From: Methanosarcina vacuolata Z-761 | Lineage (GTDB): Archaea; Halobacteriota; Methanosarcinia; Methanosarcinales; Methanosarcinaceae | Length of the DNA: 64,000 bases | Assembly (NCBI RefSeq): GCF_000969905.1 | Contig: NZ_CP009520.1 | Location: 992,001 to 1,056,000 of the forward strand | Direction: 5' to 3' | Part shown: positions 55,965 to 64,000 of the stretch, piece by piece | Position numbering within the stretch: the first letter of the stretch is position 1 | Layout of the letters: each line of letters begins with the position of its first letter | Made by a program: the position numbers and the translations under genes | The notes under the pieces: model-generated | Told to the model about the DNA's origin: nothing | Seen by the model: only the letters and a program-made list of their open reading frames with translations | The model's database searches: none

Positions 55965-57128
55965 ATTAAAATATTGTATCTAATCTCGGCAATGGCATAT
56001 AATTCCGGAAAAGGTGGCCATTATTATAGTTTAAGAACAACTTCTGAAGCAATTAGTATGAAGTTTGACTGTACAATAGTTGTTATTGGAACTAAAGAAT
56101 CCCCAGTGATAAATCAGTCTAAACTAAAAGTATATAACTTAGTATACAAAAACCTAGGTTTTTTTCAAGTAATGAAAGACCTGAAAAAAGTTGTTGATCT
56201 TGAGTGTCCTGATGTTATTCACAGTTTTGATGAGGATGCTTTCTTTTTTGGAAGTTTACTTAGTTTTGTTTACAAAAAACCATATATACATACGAAATGT
56301 GGGGGTGCCAATCCAAGAATAGCTCTCCCAAAAGTTAATAATTTAATACTATACTCCCAGGAAAATTTTAAATATTATCAGTCTTCAAGAAGATTTAAAA
56401 AAGCAAACATTCAGTACATTCCAAATAGAGTAGGGACAATTAATCAAAATTTTTATAAAATAAATAATCTCAAGTCTTCAATAGGCAGTGATAGCTCAAA
56501 AATCTTTTTGATAATCTCAAGGATCGATGAATCTAAAAAAAATGACATATTACAGACAATAAACCTTGTAAAAAGATTAAATATTGAGGGCGTAAAAGCT
56601 AAATTGATAATTGTCGGAGTTATTCAGGATGAAAAAACTGGTGAAGAAATTAAAACCACTGTCGATAGCAACATATATCTATTTACAGATGATGAATATG
56701 CAATCAATGCCAGTCAATTAATTGATGTTGCAGATTTTGTTGTGGGGGGAGGAAGAAGTTTTATGGAAGCTGCATCAAGAGGTAAGATAATGTTATGTCC
56801 CTTAAAGAATTCAAAGTATCCTTTACTAATTACCGAAAAAAATTTTGACAAAGCATTTAATCAGAATTTTTCAAGTAGGATAACTATTGACGACTTTGAT
56901 CCAGATGAAAATTATCAACAAATATCTCAGGCATTAATAGATGAAAAGTATGCAAATGAAATTACAATATTTATAAAATCGGCTTCGAACAAGTACTTTG
57001 AGATTGACAGTCAACTCACGAAATACTACGAGATTTATAGTAAAATAAAATACAAGCCTTGTTTCAATATCTTTGATCTGACGGCCCAGTTTTTTAGACT
57101 GAAGGTATGTAATAAATTAACGTTTTAA
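55965..57128 (+). CDS. Glycosyltransferase (GT-B, GT4-like) with apparent AUU start
   Basis: 387 residues if started at ATT 55965. The frame opens after TGA 55953-55955, and ATT AAA ATA TTG gives (I/M)KILYLISAMAYNSGKGGHYY, a typical first strand and glycine loop. GAGGG at 55954-55958 is six bases before this ATT. TTG 55974 is the first usual start but is too far from that site and would remove the strand. The later part (FLIISRIDESKKNDILQTI, LIIVGVIQDEKTGEEI, VVGGGRSFMEAASRGKIML) fits a GT-B donor domain, though the E-x7-E motif is degenerate. Confidence 0.77.
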   Translation: MKILYLISAMAYNSGKGGHYYSLRTTSEAISMKFDCTIVVIGTKESPVINQSKLKVYNLVYKNLGFFQVMKDLKKVVDLECPDVIHSFDEDAFFFGSLLSFVYKKPYIHTKCGGANPRIALPKVNNLILYSQENFKYYQSSRRFKKANIQYIPNRVGTINQNFYKINNLKSSIGSDSSKIFLIISRIDESKKNDILQTINLVKRLNIEGVKAKLIIVGVIQDEKTGEEIKTTVDSNIYLFTDDEYAINASQLIDVADFVVGGGRSFMEAASRGKIMLCPLKNSKYPLLITEKNFDKAFNQNFSSRITIDDFDPDENYQQISQALIDEKYANEITIFIKSASNKYFEIDSQLTKYYEIYSKIKYKPCFNIFDLTAQFFRLKVCNKLTF

Positions 57129-57178
57129 TATATATCGACCCGTGCTCTGTAGCTTTTAAACATGAAAGCAGAGAAACT

Positions 57179-58507
57179 TTAGTTCGATTTTGATGATACA
57201 TTTTTTCCCTTAATAATTTTCAAAATTACATTTAACAGAAAATCAAAATCATTTTTATTACAAATAAATAACTCTCTTAAACTCAACTGAGTAATTCGTA
57301 GATAATAATATAAAATTGATATCGATGCAAGCGTATAACTAACGGTTGAAGCAAAAGCAGCACCACAACCTCCAAAATCTGGTATTAAAATTATATTAAG
57401 CACTATATTGATCAAAACGGCTGGTAAAAACAATTTTATAGTAATATCAGGTTTCCCTCTACCAGCCAGATCCATGTTAATAATTTTAAAAAAACTCATC
57501 ATAACTATTCCAGGTAATAGTATTTTTAGCATTTTGATACTTGGAATATATTCTTCTCCATACAAAAAAGGAATTATATACCCACTTGCAAAATACAAAA
57601 ATACTGATCCGAAAAGGACAACAGGGAAAATAATCCTTACCATTTTTGCAATATCTTGAGAGAATTTATTTGAATCCTTTGCGTTTGCACTATACGCAAA
57701 AATAACTAGCCCAAATGCAGCTGGTAGCTGCCATAATAATTCAGCAAAACCAACTCCTATTGTATATTGACCTATTTCTGCAACATTACTCAAGTGTTCA
57801 AGTATGATTATGTCCACTCTATAATTTAGATTCAAGATAAACAATGACAGAGCATATACAGATCCTATAGAAACCATCTTTTTAATTATTTCAGATTTAC
57901 AGCATATCTTCAAAGAATATTGACTCTTAATAGACAAGACTGCATATATAGCAAGCCCCATTTTGGCAATCAGTGTGGCTAAAACTGCGCCTAATATATA
58001 TAATTTTATAACAAATACAAAAAAGATAATGAGTACAAAATTAATTATAGGTACTAAATACGTTATTTTATTGAATTTATTTATTTTTTGTTTGCCGATT
58101 AAAATTCCAGTAAAGTAATTTATAGTCAGATCTGCAGGAACTGTAAGCGAAGCAAGTAATATTAACATCAGGTTATAATCTGGATTTTTAGTGTACGCAA
58201 TTATTGCAACTGAAGTTAAAACTCCAATTATGCTCGATGAAATAAGTAATAATAATGTTACACCTACAATGTCTGACTCTGAATACTTTTTCCTACCAAG
58301 ATAATAAACAGTTGCCTGACGCATTCCCATACTTAAAAGGCTAATCAAAATTGTAGGATAAACTAAAAGAGCCGTGAAGGCTCCTCTTCCCGCAGGTCCA
58401 AGCCATCTCGCAAGTAGTACTCCTGATACGAAACCTATAATCAATGTTAACATCTGAGTGCCAAAAACAGATATACCATCTTTTGCCAAACTGTAGTTCT
58501 TTACCAT
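57179..58507 (-). CDS. Oligosaccharide flippase (Wzx-like, MOP superfamily)
   Basis: 442 residues from ATG 58507 (MVKNYSLAKDGISVFG), with AGGG seven bases upstream; a TTG 21 bases earlier would overlap the previous gene. About 12 membrane segments. GTQMLTLIIGFVSGVLLARWLGPAGRGAFTAL is the usual N-terminus of Wzx/O-antigen flippases, and PDFGGCGAAFASTVSYTLAS lies in the C-terminal part. It is the last gene of the murA-murB operon, so its cargo is probably the lipid-linked glycan made with those enzymes. Confidence 0.88.
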   Translation of the reverse strand: MVKNYSLAKDGISVFGTQMLTLIIGFVSGVLLARWLGPAGRGAFTALLVYPTILISLLSMGMRQATVYYLGRKKYSESDIVGVTLLLLISSSIIGVLTSVAIIAYTKNPDYNLMLILLASLTVPADLTINYFTGILIGKQKINKFNKITYLVPIINFVLIIFFVFVIKLYILGAVLATLIAKMGLAIYAVLSIKSQYSLKICCKSEIIKKMVSIGSVYALSLFILNLNYRVDIIILEHLSNVAEIGQYTIGVGFAELLWQLPAAFGLVIFAYSANAKDSNKFSQDIAKMVRIIFPVVLFGSVFLYFASGYIIPFLYGEEYIPSIKMLKILLPGIVMMSFFKIINMDLAGRGKPDITIKLFLPAVLINIVLNIILIPDFGGCGAAFASTVSYTLASISILYYYLRITQLSLRELFICNKNDFDFLLNVILKIIKGKNVSSKSN

Positions 58508-58520
58508 TTTATACCCTACG

Positions 58521-59069
58521 TTATTCAATTTTTTTTGCAGGAATTCCTACGGCGGTTGTGTTTTTAGGTACATCAGTCAGTACAACTGAATTTGCACCAA
58601 TTACAGCATTTTCATGAACAGTTATTCCACCTATAACTTTTGCCCCAGAATAAATTATTGCTCCTTGTTTTATTGTGGGGTAGGACTTTGGTTCGCCTTT
58701 ATGCCCATGGCTTCCAAATGTAGTTTGTTGAAAAATTGTAACTTCATCTTCAATAATTACTCCCGCTCCAATTATTACGCCTGAAGGATGAGTAAATTTT
58801 ATTCTATTACCTAACTTAGCTCTATAATCTATTTCATTGCCGCCAAGAATATATTGTCTATATTTAATAAGAGGAAGAGCTCTCCTGGCCATTTTTGATT
58901 TTAGATAACAATATCTAGAAATACGATACCAAAATATCAGTTTAAAAGAAATATTCAAAGAAAAGATCACAACCTTACCCAATAAATTTTTGCCACCGTA
59001 GAAAATTAAATCTTGATTTATATCTTTCAAGCAGGTCTTTAAACTGTATTCAGGTTCATCTTTTTTCAA
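58521..59069 (-). CDS. Serine-acetyltransferase-like hexapeptide O-acetyltransferase
   Basis: 182 residues from TTG 59069, overlapping the end of murB by 14 bases. Hexapeptide repeats form the C-terminal half (IKFTHPSGVIIGAGVIIEDE, VTIFQQTTFGSHGHKGE, AIIYSGAKVIGGITVHENA and VIGANSVVLTDVP). The catalytic His is in FTHPSG. The fold is that of CysE, but the short N-terminus and location argue for acetylation of a sugar or lipid-linked intermediate rather than serine. Donor acetyl-CoA by family. Confidence 0.83.
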   Translation of the reverse strand: MKKDEPEYSLKTCLKDINQDLIFYGGKNLLGKVVIFSLNISFKLIFWYRISRYCYLKSKMARRALPLIKYRQYILGGNEIDYRAKLGNRIKFTHPSGVIIGAGVIIEDEVTIFQQTTFGSHGHKGEPKSYPTIKQGAIIYSGAKVIGGITVHENAVIGANSVVLTDVPKNTTAVGIPAKKIE

Positions 59070-60018
59070 TTATTCCAACCTCATGCAACGATCTGAGACT
59101 TCCCAGCTCTCCTAAATACTTTACTTCGCTTTCTAAACAAATTCCATAACGTTGATATACAATTTTTCGAATATATTGGGCAATAGAAATCACATCTTTA
59201 GCTGTAGCATTCCCCAAGTTTACTATAAAATTGGCATGCTTTTCCGAAATTTGAGCACCACCTATTTGATAACCTTTTAAACCTGCTTCTTCAATTAACT
59301 TTCCAGGAGGTGCAACAGTGTCGTTCATAACAGGATTACTTAAAAAAACAGATCCACAATTTGGATAATTAAGTGGAAATTTGTTCTTACGTTTATTTAG
59401 TATATTTCTCATTTCGGACTTTATTCGTTCTTTTTCTCCAATTTCACATTCTAACTCAATTTTACAAATTATATAACCAGAATCCTGAAATACTGATTTT
59501 CTGTAAGAAAAATCACATTCTTTTTGAGAAAAAGATATCAAATTATAATTCCTGTCAATAACCCATATTTTTTTGACAATATCTCCTATGCATTTTCCAC
59601 CGCTTCCCCCGTTCATAAAAATAAGTCCGCCAAGAGTGCCTGGAATTCCAATAGCATGTTCAAGACCTGATAAACCATTATCTGATAATATTTTTGCAAA
59701 TTTTGGAGTCCAGATACCTGCTTCTGCGCAAACCTTTTCACCTTTAATAGTATACCTGGAAAAATTATTTCCCAACTTTACAATGATTCCACGAAAACCT
59801 TCATCAGAAAAAAGTAAATTTGTTCCATTTCCTATAATGGCTGTGGGAATTTTCATTAAATCAGCGTATTGTATAATTTCGATTATCTGTTCGATATTAT
59901 ATGGTTCAATTAAAACGTCTGCAGGACCGCCAATACGCCAGCTACTATGTTTTGAAAGAGGCTCTTTTAAATAAATATCTCCTACATTTTTATTAATCAA
60001 ATCATTTATTTTATCCAT
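59056..60018 (-). CDS. murB: UDP-N-acetylenolpyruvylglucosamine reductase
   Basis: 320 residues, normal for MurB type II. Reduces the enolpyruvyl group of UDP-GlcNAc-enolpyruvate to the lactyl ether of UDP-MurNAc, using FAD and NADPH in the cytoplasm. Motifs: KHSSWRIGGPADVLIEP, IGNGTNLLFSDEGFRG (FAD site), GLEHAIGIPGTLGGLIFMNGG, and near the C-terminus NYPNCGSVFLSNP (Ser of the proton-donor loop), AGLKGYQIGGAQISEKHANF and the final Glu in CLESEVKYLG. All match bacterial MurB. It starts 8 bases inside the 3' end of murA. Finding it in an archaeal context without other peptidoglycan genes in view is unusual. Confidence 0.92.
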   Translation of the reverse strand: MDKINDLINKNVGDIYLKEPLSKHSSWRIGGPADVLIEPYNIEQIIEIIQYADLMKIPTAIIGNGTNLLFSDEGFRGIIVKLGNNFSRYTIKGEKVCAEAGIWTPKFAKILSDNGLSGLEHAIGIPGTLGGLIFMNGGSGGKCIGDIVKKIWVIDRNYNLISFSQKECDFSYRKSVFQDSGYIICKIELECEIGEKERIKSEMRNILNKRKNKFPLNYPNCGSVFLSNPVMNDTVAPPGKLIEEAGLKGYQIGGAQISEKHANFIVNLGNATAKDVISIAQYIRKIVYQRYGICLESEVKYLGELGSLRSLHEVGIIEKR

Positions 60019-61273
60019 ATCTCACATTTCCCCCCAATGAAATTAATTTTTCCATAAAATTGTCGTATCCTCTTTCAATCTGCCAGGCATCTGAGATCCG
60101 GGTCTCGCCTTTTGCCACCAGGCCAGCTAACGTTAATGAGATACCAGCTCGGAGATCAAGAGCTCTTACTTGAGCACCATTAAGGGGATTCCCACCGATG
60201 ATTTCCAGTATATTACCATTGATATTATATTGCAAGCCCATTTTGGCCAGTTCACTTGCATAACAATATCTACCAGGAAAACGCAGGTCAATAATTTTGG
60301 AACTACCTTTTGCACAGGCGCCATAAACGGCAAATAAAGGTTGCATATCTGAATTAATTCCCGGGTAAGGGCCGGTACTAATCTCTATTGGATAGGGGGT
60401 CCCTCCTCTGACGATCAGGCTATTTTCACCAATATAGTACTTTGCTCCACTTTCACGAAGATGTATTAATGGAACTTCAAGATCTCGGAAAGGAAAATTG
60501 ATAATTTCAATATCTCCACCTGTAATTACTGTAGCAATTAACCAGGTAATCGCTTCCATATTATCAGGAATTACAGAATATTTAACCCCATATAATTTTT
60601 CTACCCCTGTAATTTCTATATGTTCCTGTCCAAATACCTGGATTTTTGCACCCATCTTATTAAGAAAATTAATTAAATCTAAAATTTCAGGACGAATATG
60701 AGGGTTCCAAACTCTAGTTATACCTTCAGCCAAACATCCACATATTATTGAATTTTCAGTAGCACCTGTCGAACGAATAGGTAAGAATATATCGGTGCCT
60801 TTTAGCCCATCTTCTGCTTTGGCACAAAGCATATCATTTTCAACCCAAACTTTTGCCCCCATGTTCCTGAGAATCATTTCGTGCAAATCAAATTTTCTCT
60901 CTCCGAGATCACACCCTCCGGGAAGGGGGACTTTCGCTTCGCCTATACGGCTAACTAAAGCACCTAATACAAGTAGGGTGTTACGAATTGAACGTTTTTT
61001 CCAGTTAAGAACTGATAAGGGAGTTTCTTTCTCAGAAATGATTATTTTGTCTTCACTTATATCACAGTTTTTCCCAAGAACTTCTAGCATACCAACGTGA
61101 ATTTGAGCATCAAGTAACTTAGCAGGATAATTTGTAAGTTCTATTTTTTCCTTTGTTAGCAATGATGCTGCAAGGAGCCTTAAAGCGCTATTTTTTGCTC
61201 CACTTATTTTTACTTTCCCTTGAAGTTTAGATGGTTGAATAATATATTCACATGTTGGCACATTCATTTTCAT
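60011..61273 (-). CDS. murA: UDP-N-acetylglucosamine 1-carboxyvinyltransferase
   Basis: 420 residues from ATG 61273 (other nearby starts: GTG 61276, ATG 61267). Transfers enolpyruvate from PEP to the 3-OH of UDP-GlcNAc. The catalytic features of bacterial MurA are there: KISGAKNSALRLLAASLL with the Lys-Asn pair, PGGCDLGERKFDLHEMIL with the Cys equivalent to E. coli Cys115, TGATENSIICGCLAEG, PDNMEAITWLI with the Asp region, and RALDLRAGISLTLAGL with the Arg equivalent to 397. This separates it from the related AroA (EPSP synthase). It is the first step of muramic acid formation; overlap with murB means the pair is translated together. Confidence 0.92.
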   Translation of the reverse strand: MKMNVPTCEYIIQPSKLQGKVKISGAKNSALRLLAASLLTKEKIELTNYPAKLLDAQIHVGMLEVLGKNCDISEDKIIISEKETPLSVLNWKKRSIRNTLLVLGALVSRIGEAKVPLPGGCDLGERKFDLHEMILRNMGAKVWVENDMLCAKAEDGLKGTDIFLPIRSTGATENSIICGCLAEGITRVWNPHIRPEILDLINFLNKMGAKIQVFGQEHIEITGVEKLYGVKYSVIPDNMEAITWLIATVITGGDIEIINFPFRDLEVPLIHLRESGAKYYIGENSLIVRGGTPYPIEISTGPYPGINSDMQPLFAVYGACAKGSSKIIDLRFPGRYCYASELAKMGLQYNINGNILEIIGGNPLNGAQVRALDLRAGISLTLAGLVAKGETRISDAWQIERGYDNFMEKLISLGGNVRYG

Positions 61274-61320
61274 CACTTTCTTATTTAATGACCTTTTAAA
61301 TCTGTTGTAGATTATTTAAA

Positions 61321-62256
61321 TCAATTCTCATTTATGAACCACTTTGAATACATCTCAAGCCCTTCATCTATTTTGATTTTTGGTTTCCATCCGATCTCGT
61401 TCCATGCTTTTTGATAACTTGCAAGGGTATGGTCTGCATCACCTTTTACAGGAGATGTGTAGACAACTTCCGATTTGCTATTATTTATTTTTATGATTTT
61501 TTGTGCAAGTTCATTAATGCTGATAGAATGCCCACCACCAATGTTATACACACCTTCTCCTTTTTTCATAAAGATCAAATTTGCCTCAATTATATCATCA
61601 ATATAAGTGAAATCCCTTGTTTTTTCACCATTTCCAAATATAGTTATAGTTTCATTATTCAAAGCTGATCTTGTAAATATGCTGATTGCAAGATCTGGTC
61701 TCATTCGTGGTCCGTAAACAGTAAAATATCTTAAAGATACACTTTTTAAACCATAAAGCTCGTCGAAAACCCGGCAATAGTGTTCTGCTAACAGTTTCGA
61801 AACTCCATAGGGAGATAAAGGTTGATTTGGATGTTCTTCATCGAAAGGGAGATATTTTACCTTTCCATATACAGAAGAAGAAGAAGCATTTATGATCTTT
61901 TTTACATTAGAGTCCATGGCCGCTTTAAGGAGATTCAAGGTTCCAGTGGCATTTACGTCGTGAGATTTCATGGGATCAGTAACCGAGGTCCTAACTCCCG
62001 CTTGAGCAGCCTCATGAAAAACATAATCTACTTCATCTAATATGCTTTTCAACAAATGTTCATCTCTTATATCTCCTTCAACGAGTTCAAAATTCTTATT
62101 TTCCATGAAAAAATGTATGTTTTTTCTTTTTATTGAAGGATCATAGTAGCTATCAAAATTGTCCAGACAGATAACCTCATTCCCCAATTTTAATAAACGG
62201 TCAATAATATGAGAGCCTATAAATCCTGCTCCACCAGTTACCAATATTTTTTCCAT
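61321..62256 (-). CDS. UDP-glucuronate/UDP-glucose 4-epimerase-like SDR
   Basis: 311 residues. ILVTGGAGFIGSHIIDRLL binds NAD; LDNFDSYYDPSIKRKNI is the stretch typical of UDP-glucuronate 4-epimerases; VFHEAAQAGVRTSV, ASSSSVYG, YGVSK (Tyr-Lys) and RYFTVYGPRMRPDLA follow. Likely makes UDP-galacturonate or a related sugar for the polymer built by this operon. Gap to murA is only about 48 bases. Confidence 0.85.
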   Translation of the reverse strand: MEKILVTGGAGFIGSHIIDRLLKLGNEVICLDNFDSYYDPSIKRKNIHFFMENKNFELVEGDIRDEHLLKSILDEVDYVFHEAAQAGVRTSVTDPMKSHDVNATGTLNLLKAAMDSNVKKIINASSSSVYGKVKYLPFDEEHPNQPLSPYGVSKLLAEHYCRVFDELYGLKSVSLRYFTVYGPRMRPDLAISIFTRSALNNETITIFGNGEKTRDFTYIDDIIEANLIFMKKGEGVYNIGGGHSISINELAQKIIKINNSKSEVVYTSPVKGDADHTLASYQKAWNEIGWKPKIKIDEGLEMYSKWFINEN

Positions 62257-62323
62257 TTATACTCTCCCTTGCACATTTCAAAATCCAAAAATTTCCGTTT
62301 ATGTTTTTATTTTTTTAAGTTTA

Positions 62324-63256
62324 TTACTGGACATTTTTAAACCACTCTACTGTTGCAATTAATTCTTTTTTAAATTCATTTTTCGGATTATACCCGAATT
62401 CTTTAGCTTTTGATATATCTGCCAGAGAATGTTTGATATCTCCAGGTCTTGGTTCTGCATGTATTGATTTTATTTCCTTTCCCAGTATTTCATTAATGTA
62501 ATCGGCTAGTTGATTAATTGTAATTCTTCTACCACATGCTATATTGAAAATTCCAGTTTTCTTAGACTCACAGGAAAGAATATTCGCATCAACAACGTTT
62601 TTGACAAAAGTGAAATCTCTGCTTTGTTCTCCGTCTCCGTATATCACGGGACTCTCATCGTTTAAAATTGAAGTTATGAAGTTTGGGATTACAGCTGCAT
62701 ATTGAGAATTTGGGTCCTGACGTGGGCCAAAAACGTTGAAATATCTTAAGCTGACTGTTGGAAGGCCATAAAGGTCTTGAAAAACCCTGCAGTACATTTC
62801 TCCGGTTGCTTTTGTAATTGCATATGGAGACATCGGGTTTATTGGCATATCCTCTCTTTTTGGGAGAGTTGGAGTGTCACCATATACCGAAGAGGACGAC
62901 GAAAATATTACTTTCTTAATTCCAGCGTCTTTTGCAGCTATCAGAACATTCAGTGTTCCTGTGACATTCGAGTTATTTGAACTAAAAGGATCTTTCACGC
63001 TTCTTGGAACACTGGGAATTGCTGCAAGATGGAAGACATAGTCCTTGTCTTTGAAAATTTCTGTTAAGTTCAAGTCTACTATACTACCTTTTATTACAGT
63101 TAAATTTTTGTGGTCGAGTAGATGTCTTATATTTTCAATCTTACCTGTAGATTCATTATCAATAATTGTTACTTCATTATCTTCAAGTAGTTTCTCAGCA
63201 AGATGGGAACCAATGAACCCCATTCCACCTGTGACTACTACATTTTTAGTTTTCAA
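62324..63256 (-). CDS. UDP-N-acetylglucosamine 4-epimerase-like SDR (WbpP/GalE type)
   Basis: 310 residues from TTG 63256, with GAGGGGA four bases upstream; the longer frame from 63286 would not use that site. [19 protein letters not shown] (NAD), [38 protein letters not shown] (Tyr-Lys), [19 protein letters not shown] and [10 protein letters not shown]. The [14 protein letters not shown] block is characteristic of WbpP-like enzymes acting on N-acetylated sugars, so UDP-GalNAc (or its acid) is a probable product. Confidence 0.85.
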   Translation of the reverse strand: MKTKNVVVTGGMGFIGSHLAEKLLEDNEVTIIDNESTGKIENIRHLLDHKNLTVIKGSIVDLNLTEIFKDKDYVFHLAAIPSVPRSVKDPFSSNNSNVTGTLNVLIAAKDAGIKKVIFSSSSSVYGDTPTLPKREDMPINPMSPYAITKATGEMYCRVFQDLYGLPTVSLRYFNVFGPRQDPNSQYAAVIPNFITSILNDESPVIYGDGEQSRDFTFVKNVVDANILSCESKKTGIFNIACGRRITINQLADYINEILGKEIKSIHAEPRPGDIKHSLADISKAKEFGYNPKNEFKKELIATVEWFKNVQ

Positions 63257-63288
63257 ATAATCCCCTCTGTAAAATTGTAATTGCAAAG

Positions 63289-64000
63289 TTATGAAAGCTG
63301 TTGCAGTTTTCTTTTCTGGACTTCTTTTTTGATTTGCTGAATATGGCCTCTTCCAAGGGCTTTAACTTCACAGCCAAGTTCGAAATATCTTTTGATATTC
63401 TCATCCGATAGTATTCCAAAACAGTCAATAACTGCAATAGGCCCGCCTGCCATCTCTACAATAGTTTCCGGCTCAAAATTAAGATATTCCTTGTGTGGAA
63501 CTGCGAGGATCAGGGCCTCTATATCTTTAATTGCTGCTGGAAAATCACTTTCGATTTTTAACTCTGCCAGACCTTCCTGGTTTCTGAAGAAATGTTTCCA
63601 GGAATGACCAGATGCTGGATATGTATCCTGGTTTTCCATCTCGTACCAGTGATCTACGTATGGATCATGAACACGAATCTCAGCGCCCATTTCAGTCAGT
63701 TTTCTGACTACAATTTCACTTCCACTGTATCTTGTATCGCCAACATCCTGCCTGTAACTGGCCCCGCAGATAAGAACATCTGCTCCGGCTATATAGTGCC
63801 CCATATTCCGAAGTGCATCTCGAGTAAGTTCGGCTACGTGAAGAGCTCTTGTGTCGTTTACATCAATTGCTGTGGGGGTGATCTTGAAGACCTCATCTCC
63901 ATCCTCAAAGCCCAGAATATGCTTATAAGCCCAGTAACCCAGACCTCCGTCTTTTGGAAGGCAATAGCCTCCAATCCCTGGGCCTGGGAAGATTATATTA
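63289..64000 (-). CDS. UDP-N-acetyl sugar 6-dehydrogenase (5' end outside window)
   Basis: The C-terminal 237 codons, open to the window edge (the 64000 side is the missing N-terminal half). [20 protein letters not shown] contains the catalytic Cys of UDP-glucose/UDP-ManNAc dehydrogenases. [20 protein letters not shown] and [11 protein letters not shown]-like segments (read [11 protein letters not shown]) belong to the UDP-binding C-terminal domain. Such enzymes oxidise C6 of UDP-ManNAc, UDP-GlcNAc or UDP-Glc to the uronic acid with two NAD. WecC-like by overall pattern, and WecB is in the window, but the exact donor cannot be fixed from this half. First visible gene of the minus-strand operon. 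Confidence 0.85.
   Translation of the reverse strand, partial: NIIFPGPGIGGYCLPKDGGLGYWAYKHILGFEDGDEVFKITPTAIDVNDTRALHVAELTRDALRNMGHYIAGADVLICGASYRQDVGDTRYSGSEIVVRKLTEMGAEIRVHDPYVDHWYEMENQDTYPASGHSWKHFFRNQEGLAELKIESDFPAAIKDIEALILAVPHKEYLNFEPETIVEMAGGPIAVIDCFGILSDENIKRYFELGCEVKALGRGHIQQIKKEVQKRKLQQLS

Noticed and set aside
59573-59974. 133-codon plus-strand frame over murB
   Set aside because: Antisense shadow of murB; composition follows the complementary codons.
60011-61273. Reading this gene as aroA (EPSP synthase), the related enzyme in archaea
   Set aside because: It has MurA-specific features (KNSAL, the PGGC cysteine loop, DLRAG) and is coupled to murB.

Overview
The window looks like a chromosomal segment of a methanogenic archaeon, most probably Methanosarcina or a close relative (inferred from gene content, not from a marker gene). 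The left end carries genes typical of that group: hybrid cluster protein, a small siroheme sulfite-reductase-like protein, a CooC-type CO dehydrogenase maturation ATPase and indolepyruvate:ferredoxin oxidoreductase (iorAB). DNA is AT-rich. None of the host gene stop codons I checked is TAG, while several transposase frames are interrupted by TAG, which is interesting because Methanosarcina decodes UAG as pyrrolysine.

Layout. 1-7.8 kb: ordinary metabolic genes. 7.8-11.1 kb: a CPBP membrane protease in a repeat-rich gap. 11.1-26.3 kb: a surface-glycan locus on the plus strand: a GT2 dolichol-phosphate-type glycosyltransferase, a formyltransferase, a polysaccharide deacetylase, several GT4 glycosyltransferases, a B12-binding radical SAM protein, a methyltransferase, a hexapeptide acyltransferase and a large GT-C-like membrane protein. 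26.3-43.2 kb: a mobile-element graveyard (IS256, two IS66-type, ISL3 remnant, IS630, IS1182 interrupted by ISAzo13) around a methyltransferase, a flippase, and broken rfbB, wecB and wecC genes. 43.5-57.1 kb: a second plus-strand glycan locus: GT2, intact wecB, two SDR epimerases, four GT4-like transferases, a DUF362 protein and a second GT-C-like membrane protein. 57.2-64 kb: a compact minus-strand operon reading UDP-sugar dehydrogenase, two nucleotide-sugar epimerases, murA, murB, an acetyltransferase and a flippase.

How the genes fit together. WecB, the dehydrogenase and the epimerases would supply UDP-ManNAc(A), UDP-GalNAc or uronic acid donors. The GT4 enzymes would assemble glycans on a lipid carrier, flippases would export them, and the GT-C-like proteins may transfer sugars from lipid-linked donors outside the cell. 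Formylation, deacetylation, acetylation and methylation would decorate them. The most striking point is a MurA-MurB pair with the key catalytic motifs in an organism without murein, which suggests a lactyl-ether (muramic-acid-like) sugar in an archaeal surface polymer.

The window is also unusually rich in short non-autonomous elements (MITEs). At least seven families are visible. One is derived from the IS1182-like element and sits exactly in the loops of palindromes with 4-bp target duplications; an empty copy of one target is also present. IS630-type MITEs form an end-to-end array of four sharing TA dinucleotides.
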